Below, piece after piece: positions 35,592 through 43,629 of a stretch of 64,000 nt of DNA; the stretch's first letter is position 1; every line of letters starts with the position of its first letter. The notes beneath the pieces were generated by a model, which did not search any database, was not told where the DNA came from, and was given only the letters and a program-made list of their open reading frames with translations. The position numbers and the translations under genes were made by a program. The stretch spans positions 1 to 64,000 of the forward strand of contig NZ_JBHOQV010000123.1 of assembly GCF_042408735.1 (NCBI RefSeq). Direction: 5' to 3'. The DNA comes from Thermogemmatispora sp042408735. GTDB lineage: Bacteria > Chloroflexota > Ktedonobacteria > Ktedonobacterales > Ktedonobacteraceae.

Positions 35592-36839
35592 TCAGGCGCT
35601 GCCTACGAGCTGCCAGACGCGCAACAGGGCAGCCAGATAATCTCGCAGCATCAGCGGCAGCAGAAAGCGCTCCTGCACGCTACGATGGGCAGCGGCACCC
35701 ATCTGCCGCCACAGCTCGCGTTCCTCCAGCAACCGCAGGGTATAGTCTGCAGCGCTTTCGCTATCATCGGCCAGGAAGCCGTCGTGGCCGTGCGTGATCT
35801 GGTAACGCACTCCGGTCGCCGAGGTACCCACCACCGGCTGATACTTCCACATGGCCTCGGTCACTGTCAGCCCAAACCCCTCGCGGCTGGAACGCTGTAG
35901 AATCACCTGTGAAAAGCGCTGGAAAGCATTGACCACAGGCGCCGTGAGCTGAGCCGGGTCCCAGAGCAGATGGATATCGGGATCCGAGCCAGCACCCTGT
36001 TGCAGATCAGCCAGGATAGCCTGCGCCCGGATATCATCGCTGGCCTCCAGAGCGCCAACAAGCGCCACCTGAACCTCGGGACGCCGTTGCTTCACCAGGC
36101 GATAAATCTCCAGCACCTGCCAGGGATTCTTCCAACGCCCAAAGCGCGAGACCTGCGTGATCAGGGGGCGGGCAGGATCAATGCCGCAGCCGGCCAACAG
36201 AGCCTGACCCTCGCTCTCGCTCAGAGGAGCATGCCGCTCGCTGAAAGGATCGATGCCGAGGGTGATCACCGCGGTGCGCTCTGGAGGAAGCTGAGGGAAG
36301 ACCGAGAAAGGCGTGTTAAAGGTGCACAGCGCATAGGCATCCAGAAATTGACTGATGTAATGCAGCGCCGTAGGATCAGGCCGGGCGGTATCGATATGGT
36401 TGAACCAGAGTGCCGGGCGCATGTATGGAAACAGCTGCCCCAGGGGAGCGAGCTGGATGTCATGGACATAGTAGAGGTCGGCGCGCTGATCGACGAACGG
36501 CTGCATAGCCGACCGCAGCGAGTCCAGAAACTGGCGCTGGTCCTGGGGGGTGAGCTGACCTGGCTCGCCGCCCTGCAGCATATCGGTGAGCCGGGCCATA
36601 AAGGTGGCGGCAAACTCGTCAAGCTGGACCACCTGCCAGGTGTGGGGAATGCCCAGTTCTTGGGCCAGCGGCAATAGAACCCGCAGCAGGGCGGCCACGC
36701 CCCCGCCCTGGGCCGTTGTGTTGATATGGAGAACATGCACGCCCTGGAGAGGACGCGCCAGATCGTAGATCTCAGAGAGCAGAGCATCGCTCACCAGACC
36801 GCGAAAGCGCTCCAGCCCAGGCGTCGTCACAATCGTCAT
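35592..36839 (-). CDS. GT4 glycosyltransferase, trehalose-synthase (TreT)-like
   Basis: 415 residues, GT-B fold. HVLHINTTAQGGGVAALLRVLLPLAQELG at the N-terminus is the TreT hallmark. YVHDIQLAPLGQLFP, WFNHIDTARPD, the acceptor half QVSRFGRWKNPWQVLEIYRLVKQ and the donor motif RSSREGFGLTVTEAMWKYQPVVG follow. TreT makes trehalose from NDP-glucose and glucose, relevant for osmotic or heat protection. ATG at 36839 follows AAGGAGAGAG. The frame is open 41 codons further upstream without a ribosome site. Trehalose as product is inferred from family likeness. Confidence 0.85.
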   Translation of the reverse strand: MTIVTTPGLERFRGLVSDALLSEIYDLARPLQGVHVLHINTTAQGGGVAALLRVLLPLAQELGIPHTWQVVQLDEFAATFMARLTDMLQGGEPGQLTPQDQRQFLDSLRSAMQPFVDQRADLYYVHDIQLAPLGQLFPYMRPALWFNHIDTARPDPTALHYISQFLDAYALCTFNTPFSVFPQLPPERTAVITLGIDPFSERHAPLSESEGQALLAGCGIDPARPLITQVSRFGRWKNPWQVLEIYRLVKQRRPEVQVALVGALEASDDIRAQAILADLQQGAGSDPDIHLLWDPAQLTAPVVNAFQRFSQVILQRSSREGFGLTVTEAMWKYQPVVGTSATGVRYQITHGHDGFLADDSESAADYTLRLLEERELWRQMGAAAHRSVQERFLLPLMLRDYLAALLRVWQLVGSA

Positions 36840-37185
36840 AACTCTCTCCTTCGCCCGCCTTCGAGCGAGCGAAACGCCACTCCTGTGGAGAACGCCTATG
36901 GAGAACGAGTCAACAAAAACTGGCTGGCCATTGTTCATGGCTCTCCGCTTGCTGGCTCCCATAGGTGATTACAATCGGGCCAGCGATTCCATTCCCTCCG
37001 CAGCCCCATTTTGGGCCGGCTGGCTGAACTCCCCTCAGGCTCTAAAGCGTAACCCCCCTCAAAAGAAAAGAAGCAGGTCAACCAGCAGACGCAGGACCGT
37101 CCTCAAGAGCATACTAAGGTAGCAGCCTGGCACTTTTCCTGCTGAATCTGTTGTCGGGCTTCTCTCAAAATGGTCTGGAAAATAC
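36840..37185. other. Intergenic region upstream of the orphan promoter
   Basis: About 345 bp with no coding frame I trust. The composition becomes AT-richer towards 37185. Confidence 0.45.
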
Positions 37186-37214
37186 TTGACAAACAGCCAG
37201 AGCTATGTTATATA
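37186..37214 (+). promoter_or_regulatory. Very strong consensus promoter with no obvious gene directly behind it
   Basis: TTGACA (37186-37191), exactly 17 bp, then TATATA (37209-37214) with TGT before it: consensus -35 plus extended -10. Transcription should start near 37221. The next clear gene (Ro60-like) begins at 37865. Confidence 0.75.
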
Positions 37215-37220
37215 GTGCCT

Positions 37221-37480
37221 GTCAGGAACTTTTTGGATGCAGAGGTACATGTACTGTACCAGTCGCCTACCAGCACGAGTCTGCTCAGAGGACTACCTGC
37301 ATTCAAATGACCCCTCCTGCGCCAGCCAAATCATCTGCAGAAAAAAGATAATCGCGCTCTATCGCGATCGGTTCTGGGGCAGCCCAGCTTGGCGGCGCTG
37401 TTTCCCCTGAGTAAAGAATCAATAGCCTGTCCGACTCCGTCCCGCTGATGGGACAAGGCCGTTGCTGTTTTTTGTTGTTC
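37221..37480 (+). ncRNA. Candidate structured non-coding RNA upstream of the Ro60-like gene
   Basis: Inferred from a consensus promoter at its 5' end and foldable sequence behind it. A 9-bp stem (GGATGCAG with a bulged A, paired to CCTGCATTC, about 37239-37307) encloses two hairpins, GGTACA/TGTACC (37245-37261) and AGTCT/AGA-GACT (about 37280-37296). Later hairpins are ATCGCG/CGCGAT (about 37349-37366) and GCCTGTCC/GGACAAGGC (37425-37459). The last stem is followed after eight bases by TTTTTTG (37468-37474), a weak terminator. The positions suit a Y-RNA-like partner of the Ro60-like protein, but no YrlA signature or tRNA-like arm was recognised. A riboswitch or 5' leader is the alternative. 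Confidence 0.35.
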
Positions 37481-37508
37481 ACCATCTTCTACAGGGCGGG
37501 AAGCGTCT

Positions 37509-37688
37509 ATGTTGACCATGCTCAAAGACTTACCGGGTCCAGGATATTACCAAGAGATACTACCTTCGGCGGAATATCCGTTTAAGAAGGGCACCTGGAG
37601 TCGCCTGGTGTGGTGCGCTTCCGCCACCTTCCTCCGCAGAAGTCCCCTCAATATTCACCAGCACTTTCTGCGAGGGCGGCAGGCGTAG
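37509..37688 (+). CDS. Possible small protein of 59 residues
   Basis: ATG at 37509 follows GGGCGGGAAG and runs to TAG at 37688. The product begins MLTMLKDLPGPGYYQEI, has KKGTWSRLVWCASATFLRR in the middle and ends in basic residues. No family is recognised and codon bias is weak, so this may be chance. It sits between the candidate RNA and the Ro60-like gene. Confidence 0.22.
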   Translation: MLTMLKDLPGPGYYQEILPSAEYPFKKGTWSRLVWCASATFLRRSPLNIHQHFLRGRQA

Positions 37689-37747
37689 CCCACAAAGCTC
37701 TCAGCGCCGGTCGACCCGTGTTCTCTGGTTCCTGTATCCGTCTTTGC

Positions 37748-37764
37748 CTGTGCGCGCGCGCGTG
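37748..37764. repeat. Alternating purine-pyrimidine tract
   Basis: TGTGCGCGCGCGCGTG, a strict alternation prone to Z-DNA, about 100 bp before the Ro60-like gene. Confidence 0.6.
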
Positions 37765-37864
37765 ACCCACCGCGGCATGCTGTCGTCGTGATTTGGGCCA
37801 TCTTGCGCTCTTCTTGCGCTTTTTAATCTTATCGTCATGTAGCACTGTGACGGAGAAGCTGCCT

Positions 37865-39238
37865 ATGGATAAGAAGTTGCTCATTGAGTACCTGAACTGC
37901 CGCCAGACTCCGCTGACCGGACAGGAGCAAATGGTTACACTGCATCAGAGAATGTGCGAGGCGGCTCCCGAGTTCTATCTGTACCTGCTGACGGATCCAT
38001 TCGCTGATCTCTCGCATAAGCGAGAGATGCTCGCCAATCTGATCCGTCTGCCCGCAGCTCACACCATCAACAGGCAGCGCATTGTTGAACAACTGCGCGT
38101 TCTCTCGGCGGAGGAAGCGTTGTTGGTTGCTGACGTGATCCGGCAGCGGCGCATCAATAACCGGCGCGCGCGCGAGATTGGCCTGCAGCTGCTGATCGGC
38201 CATGAGCAGTTTCCGCAGCTTGCGGCGGCTCGGCGACAGCGGGTCACTCTCTTGTTGAAGCACCTCCTGGGAGAGCGCACCTGGTCCTCGGTCCGACGCT
38301 TCCTGGCGCAGCCGAGCGAGGTGGGCGAGAAGTTCCTGCGGCGTGAGCTGTTGCACTATGCGCCCGATCCGGCGATTGCGCGGGAAACGCTCTGCTTCCT
38401 GGCAGGTGTGCCCTTTGATCCAACCGATCCCACGCTGGCCAGGCGCATGGCCGCGCGCGAGCAACTAGAACAGGGGGAGGGTCTCCCTCGCGAGACCCTC
38501 TTCGGACTGCGCGGCATCTATCATCGCGACGTTCCCGCCAGCCGGGTGCGCTCGCTCTCCGCCTCGACGACGCGCCTTGGGCGCCAGGATGGGCCTTTGA
38601 CTATGCTCTATAAAGAAGCCCTGCAGCAAGGCTTGAGGGCTGAGGAGTATGCTGAAGAGCTGTGGCGGCGCACTGAGCAGGCCGTGGCTTCGCTGCCGCT
38701 TGTCGAGGGACGACTGGCTGTAGTCGTGGATCTTTCGGCCTCAATGGCCTCGTCAGGTGAGCGAGCCTTTCATCCGGTGGCCCTGGCCCTGGCTCTGGTC
38801 CGCCTGTTGCAGCAGCGTGTGACCTCGGTGACGCTCTATCAGGTCGGCGGAAGCTGTCTGGCCAGTGAGGAGCTGCTCCCAAAGCCGACAGGCCTGACCG
38901 ACCTGGCCACTGCCCTGCTGGATGCCGCGCGCATGCAGCCGCAGGCCATTCTGCTGATTACTGACGGCTACGAGAATAGTCGCCAGGGCGACGCTGCTCT
39001 GATCCTGCAAGGTTTGCGCCTTCTGGGCCTGACTATGCCCGTCTATCAGTTGGTGCCGGTCTTCACTGACTCCGAGCACTTGCAGCAGCGCCACCTGGGC
39101 GGCGATTTCATCCTGCTACCTGTTCGACACGAGCAAGGAGTACGCGAGGTGCTGACAAGGCTCTTTCTGGATTATGCTTCCGAGTCTATCTCTCCAGTTG
39201 AGGCGGAACAGGTGCAACAACTCTTGCTTACGAGGTGA
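37865..39238 (+). CDS. Ro60/TROVE-like protein: helical repeats plus VWA domain
   Basis: 457 residues. Residues 1-270 are all-helical (repeated leucine/arginine helices such as RQRVTLLLKHLLGERTW and REIGLQLLIGHEQF), like the HEAT-type ring of Ro60/Rsr. Residues 280-430 form a VWA domain with an intact MIDAS: D289-x-S291-x-S293 in AVVVDLSASMAS, T342/T345 and D367 in LLITDGYEN. This order, helical ring then VWA, is that of Ro60 proteins, which hold Y RNAs and help degrade or repair misfolded RNA. ATG at 37865 has GGAGAAG upstream. The next gene starts six bases past the stop. The TROVE assignment rests on architecture and pattern, not an alignment. A generic VWA protein is the alternative. Confidence 0.6.
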   Translation: MDKKLLIEYLNCRQTPLTGQEQMVTLHQRMCEAAPEFYLYLLTDPFADLSHKREMLANLIRLPAAHTINRQRIVEQLRVLSAEEALLVADVIRQRRINNRRAREIGLQLLIGHEQFPQLAAARRQRVTLLLKHLLGERTWSSVRRFLAQPSEVGEKFLRRELLHYAPDPAIARETLCFLAGVPFDPTDPTLARRMAAREQLEQGEGLPRETLFGLRGIYHRDVPASRVRSLSASTTRLGRQDGPLTMLYKEALQQGLRAEEYAEELWRRTEQAVASLPLVEGRLAVVVDLSASMASSGERAFHPVALALALVRLLQQRVTSVTLYQVGGSCLASEELLPKPTGLTDLATALLDAARMQPQAILLITDGYENSRQGDAALILQGLRLLGLTMPVYQLVPVFTDSEHLQQRHLGGDFILLPVRHEQGVREVLTRLFLDYASESISPVEAEQVQQLLLTR

Positions 39239-39243
39239 TAACT

Positions 39244-40251
39244 ATGATGGAGATTCAGGTCAAGCAGGAGGTGAGTGAGACCTCTCCTCTTACGGGGCTG
39301 CTGGCGCACCTGGCCCCCGGTCCGCTCGTCTCCTGGGGCTTGCTGGAGGTCGTCGGCCTTTTCCCTGTCAGCACCGAGCTGGAGCGGAGCCGCGCGCGCT
39401 TTCTCCCCCCGATGCGCTCCCTGGAGGTGGTTGGCTCCCCCTCCTACGGAACGCTCGTGTTGCGCAATCAGGCTGAGGACGGGGTGCTGGTGCTGCCTAT
39501 GCACATAGCTTTCTTCCAGCCAGGCGTGCAGAATCATGCCACGAGCCGCGTACTCGTTCTCGATGCCGGGGAAACGCTAACGGTAGACGATTGTTTCTGC
39601 ATCCAGCAGAGGCAGGGCGGTACGCCGCGCCAGGCTCAGCAACGCTTTTGCATGCTGCCTCTGGGGCTGCGCCGCGCCGCTCTCGAGTTGCAGGGCGTCA
39701 GGGATTTTAGCCGGCTCTGGACGGCGATTACCGCCTACTCACGCCGCTATGGCATTGACTACAGTGGCCATCTGGAGCGCTGGCTGCGCCCCAACTTTGC
39801 TCGGTTGCTGCCCTATCGCCATGCTCTGGAGTGGCTGCCTGGTCAGGTGGGTGCGGCCTTCTTCCTGGCTGGCAAGCTGGTCGGCCTGGAGGTGGCTCCC
39901 AATAGCGCCTACTGGCAGGAGCTGCTGCCGGTGCTGCTGATCTACTGCTACGGCCCTGCCGCCCTGCTGGCCGAGCGCCAGCAGCGCACAGCGTCTCGCC
40001 CAACCTTCGAGCTGGAGGGCCTGCGCGACCTGGATGATCTCCAGCAGCGCCTCTACGAGGCGCGTCGCCAGGAGCGGAGGTTGCATCTCGAGCAGATCTG
40101 CTCGGTGGCTACCCTCCATAAGCAGGCTCGCTCCCAGGAGGAACACGCCGGCCTGCGCGTGCTGTCGATCAATCACGGAGAGTGGCTCGGCCAGGCTGTC
40201 TGCTCCGGCTCTGAGGTGGTCTATCTGTCCCTGTTCCGCAGCGAGCTGTAG
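39244..40251 (+). CDS. ARPP-1-like protein coupled to the Ro60-like gene
   Basis: 335 residues. The N-terminal half resembles the ARPP-1 domain (DUF6569 type): VVGLFPVST, YGTLVLRNQAEDGVLVLPM, GVQNHATSRVLVLDAGETLTV and DDCFCIQQRQGG line up with the family order (a FPL-like strand, a G...N strand, a QN-R strand, then a Cys-x-Glu-like strand). ARPP-1 is described from gene neighbourhoods linked to RNA repair and ADP-ribose chemistry. Its reaction is unknown. The C-terminal half is helical. ATG at 39244 has GAGGTGATAAC directly in front. That site overlaps the previous stop, so translation is coupled. A GTG at 39235 is possible. Confidence 0.5.
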   Translation: MMEIQVKQEVSETSPLTGLLAHLAPGPLVSWGLLEVVGLFPVSTELERSRARFLPPMRSLEVVGSPSYGTLVLRNQAEDGVLVLPMHIAFFQPGVQNHATSRVLVLDAGETLTVDDCFCIQQRQGGTPRQAQQRFCMLPLGLRRAALELQGVRDFSRLWTAITAYSRRYGIDYSGHLERWLRPNFARLLPYRHALEWLPGQVGAAFFLAGKLVGLEVAPNSAYWQELLPVLLIYCYGPAALLAERQQRTASRPTFELEGLRDLDDLQQRLYEARRQERRLHLEQICSVATLHKQARSQEEHAGLRVLSINHGEWLGQAVCSGSEVVYLSLFRSEL

Positions 40252-40303
40252 ACTTGCTCCTCGCTGCTTTCCGTGAGCGTCTGTCTCTCTTCTTCCTTCT
40301 CCC

Positions 40304-40341
40304 GGCCCGGGCGCGCTCCTCTCCCTTTTTTCGCCCGGGCC
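40304..40341 (+). terminator. Hairpin after the ARPP-1-like gene
   Basis: Perfect 10-bp stem GGCCCGGGCG/CGCCCGGGCC with an 18-nt loop, followed by CTCTCTGG. The T-run lies in the loop, so termination is uncertain. Confidence 0.4.
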
Positions 40342-40443
40342 TCTCTGGTCCATGCTCTTGCTCCTGCCGCCGCCTCTCTTCTTCTCTCCAGGTGAGCGTA
40401 CGCGCATAATGATGGGAATATTTTTGAAGATTAAAAAATTTGG

Positions 40444-40473
40444 TTGACATAATAATAAAATTCCGTCTATACT
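40444..40473 (+). promoter_or_regulatory. Strong promoter of the cysteine-peptidase-like gene
   Basis: TTGACA (40444-40449), an 18-bp AT-only-rich spacer, then TATACT (40468-40473), 38 bp before the GTG start. Confidence 0.7.
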
Positions 40474-40511
40474 TTCGAAAGAAGACTGGAGAGAAGAAGG
40501 AGATTGAACCT

Positions 40512-41561
40512 GTGGAGGAAGCGAGGCGACTTCAGCACCAGCCCGTTGATAATGAGGCGGGGCACAAGCCTGAGCGATTCAGTTGGCCCTTGCCTCCCCT
40601 TGTGGCTTATTGGGGGAACAGCGATTATTGCTATACGCATAGCCTGCTTATGGCGCTGCAGGCGGCAGGAGCTGAGCGCACCTGGCTACCTGAGCCGGGC
40701 TTTCTCGAGTGTCTGACGACCATGCCCTTTGGCAAGCTCTATCTCGAGCTGCCGACTGGGCCGCAGGTCTTTTTTTCTAACCCCGCGCTCAATCCTGATC
40801 AGGGGCTGTCGCTGGCGCTCAAGGCTCTTGGCTGGAGCTGCCAGCAGTGGCCCGAATCTCAGGCCGACACCGTCGATGAGCGCCAGGCTCTGAGCACTCT
40901 GCGGGCGGCGGTCAGGGAGGAACCGGCCCTGGTTGGACCGCTCGATTTGGGATGGCTGACCTATCATCCCCAACACAGCTCCTTGCGGGGGGCCGATCAT
41001 TTCGCCCTGGTGCTGGCGGTCCGCGAAAAGCATGTCTTGTTGCATGACCCTCAGAAACATCCCTATGCCTGGCTGCCTCTGGCCGACTTCCTGCGTGCCT
41101 GGCGAGCGAAGAACGTCGGCTATCCTCACGCACCTTTTACTATTCGTATGCATTTTCGTCCTCATGAGCAGCCCGCTCCGTCGCGAGCCACCCTGATCGC
41201 CCGCGGCCTGGCTCTGATTCGCGCCCAATTGGGTCGGCCTTTAGAAGGTCCCGTCCTCTATAGCGGTGTAGCCGCCCTGAAGCGTCTGCTTGCTGCTTTG
41301 GAGGGAGAGCGCTCGGCGCCGTCGCTGGTGCGCCAGCTTGTCAGCTTTGTCCTGCCGCTGGCTTCGCGGCGTCTGCTTGATGCCGCTCTCTTTCTGCACG
41401 AGGCTGGCCTGATTGAGGCTGCGACCTGCCTGCAGAGGCAGGCGCTGCTTTGCGGGCAGGTGCAGTTGGGTTTGGTCCGGCGCCAGGCTCAGACCTGGAA
41501 GCCTGCGCTGGAGCAGCTGATGGCTCTGGAGGGAGAGCTACCCGCCTTGCTCGCCGATTAA
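40512..41561 (+). CDS. C39/BtrH-like cysteine peptidase-fold protein
   Basis: 349 residues. The N-terminal 200 residues have a papain-like triad in C39/BtrH order: C40 in NSDYCYTHSLLMAL, H163 in GADHFALVLAV and D179 in VLLHDPQKHPYAWL, followed by a F-x-x-A-W segment as in C39 domains. The C-terminal 140 residues are helical. Relatives cleave peptides or transfer acyl groups. The substrate is unknown. GTG at 40512 is chosen: AAGGAG lies nine bases upstream and the promoter's start point (about 40480) rules out the earlier ATG at 40440. It follows the Ro60-like and ARPP-1-like genes but has its own strong promoter. Confidence 0.6.
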   Translation: MEEARRLQHQPVDNEAGHKPERFSWPLPPLVAYWGNSDYCYTHSLLMALQAAGAERTWLPEPGFLECLTTMPFGKLYLELPTGPQVFFSNPALNPDQGLSLALKALGWSCQQWPESQADTVDERQALSTLRAAVREEPALVGPLDLGWLTYHPQHSSLRGADHFALVLAVREKHVLLHDPQKHPYAWLPLADFLRAWRAKNVGYPHAPFTIRMHFRPHEQPAPSRATLIARGLALIRAQLGRPLEGPVLYSGVAALKRLLAALEGERSAPSLVRQLVSFVLPLASRRLLDAALFLHEAGLIEAATCLQRQALLCGQVQLGLVRRQAQTWKPALEQLMALEGELPALLAD

Positions 41562-41576
41562 CCTGGCCCATCGCCC

Positions 41577-41612
41577 CTCTCCTGGGAGCTGCCGCGGCAG
41601 CCCCCAGGAGAG
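41577..41612 (+). terminator. Strong hairpin after the peptidase-like gene
   Basis: CTCTCCTGGG/CCCAGGAGAG with an inner GCTGCC/GGCAGC, 15 bp after the stop, without a T-run. A second inverted repeat ATAGGCCA/TGGCCTAT lies at about 41648-41680. Confidence 0.45.
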
Positions 41613-41692
41613 AGATCCGATAGCTGCCAGCGAGCACGAGCGGGGGATAGGCCAGTTACCCCTTAGCTGGTTGGCCTATCTCAGTGGCTATG

Positions 41693-41701
41693 TGCTAGAA
41701 T
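41693..41701 (+). promoter_or_regulatory. Extended -10 promoter of the chromate transporter pair
   Basis: TGCTAGAAT, 60 bp upstream of the first chrA half. Confidence 0.45.
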
Positions 41702-41761
41702 GAAGGCTGAGCTGGCTGCTGCCAAACTCCTCCTGTAGCTTCTCTACTCTGGCATACGCTT

Positions 41762-42463
41762 ATGGACAATTTCCACGCAGATCAACAGAAGCCACCAACT
41801 CAGCCTTTGCCTATCGCTGTGGACAAGGCGTCGGCCCTCGCGGAGATCAGGGAACCCTTCCCTTCGGTCTGGAAGCTGCTGCGCATCTGGATCTTGATCG
41901 GTCTGCAGTCCTTTGGCGGCGGCTCCTCTACGCTGTTGCTGATCCAGCGAGAATTCACCGAGAGGCATCGCTGGTTAACCATCGAGGAATTTGCCCGCGC
42001 CTGGAATCTCTGCATTATGACCCCGGGCATCAACCTGGTGGCGATCACGGTGCTTATTGGGCGCAAGCTGGCTGGAATCTGGGGAGTTCTGGTCTCGCTA
42101 TTGGGTTTGTTGCTGCCGAGTGCGGCGATCACGACTCTCATCGCTGCCGCCTTTCTAGAAATAGAGCATCTGGCCTTTGTCGAAGCGATGTTCCGCGGGG
42201 TAGTGCCTGCCACGGCGGGGATCATGCTGGTGGTGGCCATCAACTTTGCTCGCCCTTTGCTCAAGCAAGGCTATCAGGAAGGGATCGGCATGGTGGTGCT
42301 CAGCCTTGCCTTTATTGTCCTGGTCACGCTGGCCCTCATCGTCGGCAGAGTCGCTGTAGTCCTGGTTGTCGTTGCCTCCGCGCTGGCTGGTAGACTGCTC
42401 TTTGTGCGAGCGCCATCCCTGGCGCGGACCGAGCGGCAGCCAGGGGGGGAGGAGCGATCGTGA
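41762..42463 (+). CDS. Chromate transporter, N-terminal half protein
   Basis: 233 residues with about six membrane segments. FGGGSSTLLLIQREFTERHRWLTIEEFARAWNLCIMTPGINLVAI is the CHR-domain hallmark. Short CHR proteins occur as adjacent pairs whose two halves form an exporter, mainly studied for chromate. The physiological substrate here is unknown. The stop overlaps the next start, so the two halves are translationally coupled. A 40-residue cytoplasmic N-terminus precedes the first helix. Confidence 0.88.
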   Translation: MDNFHADQQKPPTQPLPIAVDKASALAEIREPFPSVWKLLRIWILIGLQSFGGGSSTLLLIQREFTERHRWLTIEEFARAWNLCIMTPGINLVAITVLIGRKLAGIWGVLVSLLGLLLPSAAITTLIAAAFLEIEHLAFVEAMFRGVVPATAGIMLVVAINFARPLLKQGYQEGIGMVVLSLAFIVLVTLALIVGRVAVVLVVVASALAGRLLFVRAPSLARTERQPGGEERS

Positions 42464-42996
42464 AGAATCCGCTCCTCTATTTTTGGCTCTTTCTCAAGGC
42501 CTCGCTCTTCTCAACTGGCGGCTTTAGCAACTTTCTGAGCCTGCATCAGGATCTGCTGGCCAACCACTGGGCTGAGGAGAGCGACTTCAGCCAGGCGCTG
42601 GTCATCGGGCAACTGAGTCCTGGACCGAACGGGCTGTGGGTCATCGCCCTGGGCTATCTGACCTATGGCTACCTGGGGGCCGCTCTGGCCTTGCTGGCCA
42701 TCATGATTCCCCCGTTTGTGGTGCTGATCTGGGAGGCCCTTTATCAGCGCCTGGGGGGCCTGCGTTGGGTTGAGGCCCTGATGCGCGGCGTCTCGCTGGC
42801 GGTGGTTGGAATCACCGTGGGCAATAGCTGGACGATCATCGGCCACAGCGCGGGTGACTGGCGAGCCTGGCTGATCGGGGCCGGGGCTTGCCTGCTGGGA
42901 TTGAGCCGGCGCGTCCACGTCTTCGTCATTCTCTTGTTGGCTGCTGGGGCCGGTCTGCTGCTGTACGGAGGTCTGGCGCTGCCCTGGTGGCGCTGA
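42460..42996 (+). CDS. Chromate transporter, C-terminal half protein
   Basis: 178 residues with five or so membrane segments. FLKASLFSTGGFSNFLSLHQDLLANHWAEESDFSQALVIGQLSPGPNGLWVIALGY is the second CHR half, usually read as FxxGG...GxxPGP. It begins with GTG in GTGA at the end of the first half, so both are made together. It is followed by a 630-bp gene-free region. Confidence 0.88.
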   Translation: MKNPLLYFWLFLKASLFSTGGFSNFLSLHQDLLANHWAEESDFSQALVIGQLSPGPNGLWVIALGYLTYGYLGAALALLAIMIPPFVVLIWEALYQRLGGLRWVEALMRGVSLAVVGITVGNSWTIIGHSAGDWRAWLIGAGACLLGLSRRVHVFVILLLAAGAGLLLYGGLALPWWR

Positions 42997-43629
42997 ATGA
43001 ATGGCCATGCCGGCCCGCTGGCTTGGTCACTCGCAGACAGCGGTTAGCCCTCCTGCGGCCTGAGACTAATGGCTTGCTGGGGCACTGTCCTTTCGTTCAG
43101 AGGCGATCGGCGCTCCATCCGCTATACTAATACATGAGGCGGACTCGCCACCGGCAGCGCCGCCCGTTGCTGGCGAGGAGGGAGAAGAACGGCACACGGG
43201 ATGCGTTTTGCCCCGGTCCCTGACCCAGAGCTGTAAGGGGGCGGCCTTCAGTTTAGCCTCCCCTGGGCAGCTTGACGGAAAGGTATGCATCTGCTTGACA
43301 ATCGCATATCTTATCGAATACAACTAAACAGGAGAGTGCTCTAGTGCTGGCTGACGCGACGCGACGCTCTGGCCTGTCCCTCGACTGCCCGTGTGTTCGT
43401 GTGCTCGCGCGCTCGGGCGCTCGTGCACTCGTGCACATGCGCATCTGTGTCTGCCTGCTTGCCGGACCTGCCGCTCTGCTGCCGGGTCCGGTTCGCTTTT
43501 CTCTCCTCTGCCAGCCAGCTAGCGCTAGCGCAGGCGAGTGGAATAAGTTGGGCCGGGGCAGGGCGTTGACGCCCTTCGCTTTGAAGCGCCATTTCGGCAA
43601 TCTCTTGGGTGTAAAAAAGGAGAAGGTCT
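42997..43629. other. Long gene-free region upstream of sodA
   Basis: Contains TTGACA at 43295-43300 with a possible -10 (TACAAC) 18 bp on, which would give sodA a leader of about 300 nt. That leader includes a low-complexity run of GTGCTCG/GCGCTCG/TGCACTC units at 43391-43440. TATACT at about 43122 lacks a partner. Confidence 0.45.

Noticed and set aside
37245..37261. LexA box GGTACATGTACTGTACC
   Set aside because: It matches neither the CGAACRNRYGTTYG nor the CTGT-N8-ACAG consensus, and pairs better as a hairpin of the candidate RNA.
37280..37420. tRNA-like element near the orphan promoter (GCTCAGAGG resembles a D-arm)
   Set aside because: No T-loop (TTCGA/TTCAA in a proper stem), acceptor stem or CCA could be fitted.
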